The notes under the pieces are model-generated. The model had not been told where the DNA came from. It did not search any database and saw only the letters and a list, made by a program, of their open reading frames with translations. From SLJN01 sp964505385 (lineage in GTDB: Bacteria > Bacteroidota > Rhodothermia > Balneolales > Natronogracilivirgulaceae), in assembly GCA_964505385.1 (NCBI GenBank), contig CAZDIA010000080.1, positions 1 to 9,023 of the forward strand: a stretch of DNA of 9,023 bases, read 5' to 3'. This document shows positions 5,650 to 9,023 of this stretch, piece after piece. Each line of letters starts with the position of its first letter. Within the stretch, counting starts at the first letter, position 1. The translations under genes and the position numbers were made by a program.

Positions 5650-5877
5650 ATGACAACACTTATTACTCTACTTGTAATCGCAACACTTTGGACGATATAT
5701 ATTGAATACAAAAACATTACGCAAAGCCGGTATCCGGAATATCCGCTGGCTCATATGATGATGAACTTCTTGCTGTTCTGGATAGCCATTCCGGTATCAT
5801 TGGATAACGGCTATTTAAGAGAGGATCTGGAAGAATTAATAAGTAAATTCCGGAAAGGCAGATTTACTACTTCCTGA
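5650..5877 (+). CDS. Small two-helix membrane protein, unknown function
   Basis: The 75-residue product is not recognised. Residues 2-20 (TTLITLLVIATLWTIYIEY) and about 36-52 (M-M-M-N-F-L-L-F-W-I-A-I-P-V-S-L) are hydrophobic and would span the inner membrane twice. The rest is a charged tail (R-E-D-L-E-E-L-I-S-K-F-R-K) that looks like a cytoplasmic amphipathic helix. Coding is supported by this regular architecture and by a strong terminator 62 bases past the stop on the same strand. There is no Shine-Dalgarno sequence. The start ATG overlaps the TGA of a 12-codon upstream frame (5615-5653), so translation could be coupled. It is a single-gene unit with no neighbours that suggest a role. Confidence 0.6.
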   Translation: MTTLITLLVIATLWTIYIEYKNITQSRYPEYPLAHMMMNFLLFWIAIPVSLDNGYLREDLEELISKFRKGRFTTS

Positions 5878-5938
5878 TTCGAACAACAGGTGCTTTATAA
5901 AATGTGATTAGTCTCCAAAGTAAAGCAAAGCAATAAGC

Positions 5939-5977
5939 AAGCCCGATGCCGGATAAGATGGCGTCGGGCTTTTTTTT
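5939..5977 (+). terminator. Intrinsic terminator of the small membrane protein gene
   Basis: A GC-rich stem AGCCCGATGCC (5940-5950) pairs with GGCGTCGGGCT (5960-5970), 10 of 11 Watson-Crick plus one G-T pair, with a 9-base loop. A run of eight T (5970-5977) follows. Confidence 0.93.
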
Positions 5978-6297
5978 GCTCTCTTCACCGGCAGGGGTGT
6001 GATAATTTTCAAATTTAGATTGTTTGCTGCCTTATGTGTTATTCCGATATAACCTGTTTCTGATTTCGGGTGATCAGCTTACAGGCAGATGTCAACAGCC
6101 AAAATTTACAGATCATAAAAACATAAATTCTCCTGCTGTCAGCTGGTGGATACGAAACAGGAGAAGTATGGCGACCTATGAATCTCTATGACCACAATCT
6201 CATTAAATTGATTTTTATCGTTAGGCATATGATAATTTTGATTAAATTCTCATAACTATTATATCCTAAAATATCAAAAATTTATTTACATAATTAA
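5978..6297. other. Spacer with a hairpin that would hide a Shine-Dalgarno sequence
   Basis: TTCTCCTG (6128-6135) is perfectly complementary to CAGGAGAA (6158-6165). The second arm is a consensus Shine-Dalgarno sequence placed correctly for ATG 6168, but that frame is only seven codons long (MATYESL, stop 6189-6191) and its stop overlaps another seven-codon frame. By symmetry the minus strand also carries AGGAGAA close to an ATG with a very short frame. No real gene is evident in this stretch. Confidence 0.35.
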
Positions 6298-6320
6298 CCC
6301 CACCCTGAAATCGGGTGGGG
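6298..6320 (-). terminator. Stem-loop terminator downstream of dodecin
   Basis: CCCCACCC (6298-6305) and GGGTGGGG (6313-6320) form a perfect 8-bp stem with a 7-base loop. On the minus strand it lies 75 bases past the dodecin stop and is followed by TTAATT, a weak T tail. On the plus strand the tail is only CTTT. It probably serves the dodecin transcript. Confidence 0.65.
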
Positions 6321-6394
6321 CTTTGGAAGAACTTAAGTAAAAAAAACGAAAAATCCTTTTTTAGATACTTTCCGGAGCTTTTCAGTTCGGATCA

Positions 6395-6607
6395 TCATCC
6401 TTCATATTTAAAAGAGATGTTCATGCGCACACGGTAAGCTGACACCTTCCCCTGGTCATCAAGTTTGCAATCAAAAGATTTTACTTCTGCTATACGCAAG
6501 TCACGCAGTGACTTTGAGGCCCGGTTTACCGCGTTATTGGCCGCCTTCTCCCAGGATTCAGTACTTGTGCCTACCAATTCTATAATCTTATATACTCCGT
6601 CTTCCAT
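6395..6607 (-). CDS. Dodecin family protein lacking the flavin-stacking Trp
   Basis: Dodecins are small proteins that assemble into hollow dodecamers and bind flavins, CoA or, in one branch, calcium. The family start (M-E-D-G-V-Y-K-I-I-E-L-V-G-T-S) and the helix S-W-E-K-A-A-N-N-A-V-N-R-A-S-K are clear, followed by a beta-hairpin ending V-R-M-N-I-S-F-K. I chose ATG 6607 rather than the in-frame ATG at 6634 because AGAGG lies six bases before it and the resulting 70 residues match the usual 65-75. In flavin-binding bacterial dodecins the strand after the helix contains Trp (L-x-W-F-E-V). Here the sequence is L-R-I-A-E-V with I39 in that position. This and the D-x-x-G-K-V-x-x-Y-R-V pattern recall the mycobacterial calcium dodecin branch. 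It is a single gene ending towards a hairpin at 6298-6320. Confidence 0.9.
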   Translation of the reverse strand: MEDGVYKIIELVGTSTESWEKAANNAVNRASKSLRDLRIAEVKSFDCKLDDQGKVSAYRVRMNISFKYEG

Positions 6608-6981
6608 AAGCTGCCTCTTATTTCTGGTTAACATTCAGGATGTGTTGTGTTTCAACATAGCAAGTTGATAATATAACATTACATGAAAAATTCAGATTCC
6701 CGGAAGCCTGCCTAAAAAAAATCCGTCACTTTTTCACATGTGGCAAAAAGTCGTTTGCATTAAAGCAGGATTTATACTTTTGGGATTATTACACTACTTA
6801 TTTTGAAAAATTCACTGAGTATTTTGCGAATGAATGTATGATAAAAATGTTAGGATTGAATGCGGTAGGGGACTGTAAGACAAATATTAACTAAATCTTA
6901 TTTGATTAGTAGAACAATTTAATCGTGCGTCAATATATAGTAGAAAAAGTGTTAGGATTGCTTGAGTGATTTAAACCCGCC
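6608..6981. other. Dodecin upstream region and spacer
   Basis: On the minus strand, AGAGG for dodecin lies at about 6614-6618. A 5-bp inverted repeat TGTTG (6643-6647) with CAACA (6653-6657) and a TATATT-like box near 6670-6680 could belong to its promoter, but no paired -35 is convincing. No gene is seen between here and the decarboxylase 3' end. Confidence 0.3.
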
Positions 6982-7017
6982 TAACTTGTGCCACGTAAGT
7001 AAACTCAAAGTGCACTA
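6982..7017 (+). repeat. Possible degraded third copy of the 39-bp repeat
   Basis: The stretch around 6992-7016 retains the blocks GTAAG, AAACTC, AAGTGC and CTAA in the order and spacing seen in 3132-3170, with scattered differences. It overlaps the stop codon of the decarboxylase gene on the other strand. The match is partial and could be chance. Confidence 0.35.
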
Positions 7018-8430
7018 ACTCACTTTTTGTTTTTCTTCCAGTTTTTCAGCCTCAGATAGCAAGTTTTCAAAAAAGCGGTCAATGTCGGAGTAATCCAGTT
7101 CTCCATTGATAAAGACCAGACGTATCGTAAGCTCCCCGTTGATATGGCTGTAATTAACCATAGATTTCCCTGATTTTCTCATGTTTTCCCTGACCTGCAG
7201 GTTAAATTCATTCAGGTCGGTGTCATATCCCGGTCGGTACCGGAAACAAATGGTGAAGGATTGCCTCGGAGACTGAAGTTCCAGGCGGGGATGGTCGTTG
7301 ACTTTTTTCTCGGCATACGAAGCCATTTCCATCAGGTTGTCAATTCGGTTTCGGTAGCCCTGTTTTCCGTAAAATGTCCAGGCAAGCCATAATTTTACGG
7401 CATCAACCCTTCGACCGCACTGGACGGATTTTTTGCCCAGATCTTCGGTTTCTTCAATATCATGGAAGATATAATCGGTATTCATATCTGTTAAATTTCC
7501 CTGAAGCGCGCCCTTTTGGTTAACCAAAAGCACAGAACAGATCAGCGGGATATTCATCATTTTATGGGGATCCCAGGAAAATGAGTCCGTATGTTCAATT
7601 CCCTTCATCAAATGACGGTGCCGCTCACTTAGGATGACCGAGCCCCCGAATGCACCGTCGGCATGAAGCCAAAGGTTGTATTTATTGGTGATTTCATGAA
7701 TCTCTTCTATGGGGTCATACGCTCCGAGCAAAGTAGTGGAACAGGTCGCACCAACAAAGAAGGGAGTTTCACCACGATCAAGTGAGTTCTGAATTTCCTG
7801 CTCGAGCTGTTCAGGGATCATTCGACCGCCGGCATCACTCTTGATTTTAATCAGCTGATCGGATCCGATTCCCAGCAAGTTGACCGCCGTGTCGAAGGAG
7901 TAGTGAGCCTCTTTGTTTACAAAAGCGGTTAATTTTTCAGTACCGGTATAACCATGCCGCCTGATACCTGGAAGTAATTGATTCCGGGCGGTAAACATAG
8001 CGATCAGATTCGCATTGCTCCCGCCCGTCAAAAATATGCCGTCACCATTCTCATAACCGACATACTGGGTCATAAGATCGATCATCTTATTCTCAATGAC
8101 AGTGGCTACCGGTGCCACTTCATAAGTATACATGGAGGTGTTGGTCAGTGAAGTGATAACATCCCCTAAGAAGGCCGGCAAATTAAAGCCCGAATAAAGC
8201 TGGTTTAAAAACTGCTTATGACCGGTCTTTACCGAATATTGGACATATTTTTCGAGAAGCGCCGATAACTGCTCACGGGAAATACCTTCCTCAGGTACTT
8301 CAGTACCAAATATTTCGGTAATCTCTGTTGGAGTTCTATAATCAACAACCTTTGCAGACGGATCTTCGATCTGGTTGCGATATTTGTTAATAAGTTCAAC
8401 AAGTTGTTCAGAGAGCGAGTTGTCGTCCAT
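7015..8430 (-). CDS. PLP-dependent acidic amino acid decarboxylase (group II)
   Basis: The 471-residue protein belongs to the group II decarboxylases (glutamate, cysteine sulfinate, aspartate). It removes the alpha-carboxyl group of an acidic amino acid in the cytoplasm using pyridoxal phosphate. The Schiff-base lysine is K290 in W-D-P-H-K; D258 in H-A-D-G-A-F-G-G would bind the pyridine nitrogen; G-G-S-N-A-N-L (136-142) is the phosphate-side loop; C-G-R-R-V-D-A-V-K-L-W is conserved as in animal CSAD/GAD. Substrate-selectivity positions read Y79 (N-Q-L-Y-S-G) and S99 (T-N-T-S-M-Y-T-Y-E). An aromatic residue plus Ser is the CSAD/aspartate-type pattern, whereas GAD usually has Ser/Thr and Asn. 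Aspartate to beta-alanine or cysteine sulfinate to hypotaurine is therefore favoured over glutamate to GABA (inference). Length is normal for the family. ATG 8430 has no Shine-Dalgarno sequence. No antiporter or pantothenate gene is adjacent. Confidence 0.88.
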   Translation of the reverse strand: MDDNSLSEQLVELINKYRNQIEDPSAKVVDYRTPTEITEIFGTEVPEEGISREQLSALLEKYVQYSVKTGHKQFLNQLYSGFNLPAFLGDVITSLTNTSMYTYEVAPVATVIENKMIDLMTQYVGYENGDGIFLTGGSNANLIAMFTARNQLLPGIRRHGYTGTEKLTAFVNKEAHYSFDTAVNLLGIGSDQLIKIKSDAGGRMIPEQLEQEIQNSLDRGETPFFVGATCSTTLLGAYDPIEEIHEITNKYNLWLHADGAFGGSVILSERHRHLMKGIEHTDSFSWDPHKMMNIPLICSVLLVNQKGALQGNLTDMNTDYIFHDIEETEDLGKKSVQCGRRVDAVKLWLAWTFYGKQGYRNRIDNLMEMASYAEKKVNDHPRLELQSPRQSFTICFRYRPGYDTDLNEFNLQVRENMRKSGKSMVNYSHINGELTIRLVFINGELDYSDIDRFFENLLSEAEKLEEKQKVS

Positions 8431-8963
8431 TATGTTATGGGGAATTAACTGGTGAAAATTTTTAAATGTCAGTTTTAGTTTTAAATAATCAAAATCAGGC
8501 CGGCAGGCTCTAATGATATTACCGGTCCGAATGAGCTAAAATATTATAAAAGGATTCTTTACAAAATCACACTTGCAAATTGATAGATTGTAACGCATCA
8601 GGGTAGTTTTGATAAACTGATTATAGTATCAAAGTCACTTGCAAAACAAAAATCGGACTTTAGCAAAATTACAGGAAAATATTATGTTTAGTATTATTAT
8701 AGCCTGCATCATTCAGAAAGAAATTTAGTTGTAGGGAAGTCATAGCGGAAATGGTAACGAAAAAGTATCAAAATACATTGAGCATACCATTTACGATGCA
8801 AAGCAGCACATAGTTTAATTTAGTAGCATCAGCCTTTAGATATAAATGAAAAATTTGCCTTTTTAAAGTAATATCCCTGAAAGATAAAGCCGTGTATCAT
8901 ATCTAAATTAAATTTATAAAATATGTAGAATCGATTTTTCAATAATTATTAATATTATTCAAA
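8431..8963. other. Upstream region of the decarboxylase and AT-rich spacer
   Basis: A TATAAT -10 candidate lies on the minus strand at 8548-8543, 113 bases before the decarboxylase ATG, without a good -35. A 10-bp direct repeat CACTTGCAAA occurs at 8570-8579 and 8636-8645, just upstream of it, and could be an activator site. Further right, AAATGGTA (8749-8756) and TACCATTT (8785-8792) form a weak inverted repeat. No gene is seen. Confidence 0.3.
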
Positions 8964-9023
8964 TCACTTCAGTAGTGTCCGGTTAAATGTCAAAGAGTCC
9001 CAACTGGTTAGCTTGAGAGGCTC
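8964..9023 (-). mobile_element. Possible insertion-sequence end with transposase C-terminus
   Basis: The last 60 bases are open on the minus strand into the window edge and stop at TGA 8966-8964, with the end reading L-T-F-N-R-T-L-L-K. The segment AGTGTCCGGTTAA (8974-8986) resembles termini of insertion sequences I have seen in related genomes, where the transposase reading frame runs through the end. Only 20 codons are visible, so this is weak. Confidence 0.28.

Noticed and set aside
1..9023. tRNA or rRNA genes
   Set aside because: No cloverleaf with a T-loop GTTCGAATC-type signature or rRNA segment was found on inspection of both strands.

Overview
This window most likely comes from a member of the Balneolota/Rhodothermota-Bacteroidota group. 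The clearest sign is the C-terminal end of the secreted amylase, which carries a type A sorting domain of the type IX secretion system with an N-Y-P-N-P-F-N-P motif. Intergenic DNA is AT-rich and the coding regions are more GC-rich. The amylase is unusually acidic, which would fit a saline habitat; that last point is inference.

Layout. 1-279 (minus) is the N-terminus of a secreted beta-propeller protein cut by the window edge. 445-702 (minus) is a small unknown acidic protein. 897-2306 (plus) is a type II sulfide:quinone oxidoreductase with a twin-arginine signal. 2307-3131 is a gene-free stretch holding heptamer repeats and a multi-hairpin element ending in a terminator. 3132-5026 is a GH13 alpha-amylase bracketed by a near-perfect 39-bp inverted repeat; its signal peptide is out of frame by one base in a T7 run. 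5070-5299 is a MITE-like inverted-repeat element enclosing a second palindromic repeat. 5650-5877 (plus) is a small membrane protein followed by a strong terminator. 6395-6607 (minus) is a dodecin lacking the usual flavin-stacking tryptophan. 7015-8430 (minus) is a PLP-dependent acidic amino acid decarboxylase. 8964-9023 may be the end of an insertion sequence.

The genes look like independent transcription units: they are separated by hundreds of bases, alternate in strand and have their own hairpins. No pathway links them. Each has a recognisable metabolic role: sulfide oxidation into the quinone pool, extracellular starch breakdown, cofactor or ion buffering, and beta-alanine/hypotaurine/GABA-type amine production. 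The unusual part is 2.3-5.3 kb, where several unrelated palindromic or tandem repeat families surround the amylase and no transposase is present. No complete new defence or mobile system is visible. The best leads are the frameshifted amylase signal peptide and the repeats that flank that gene.
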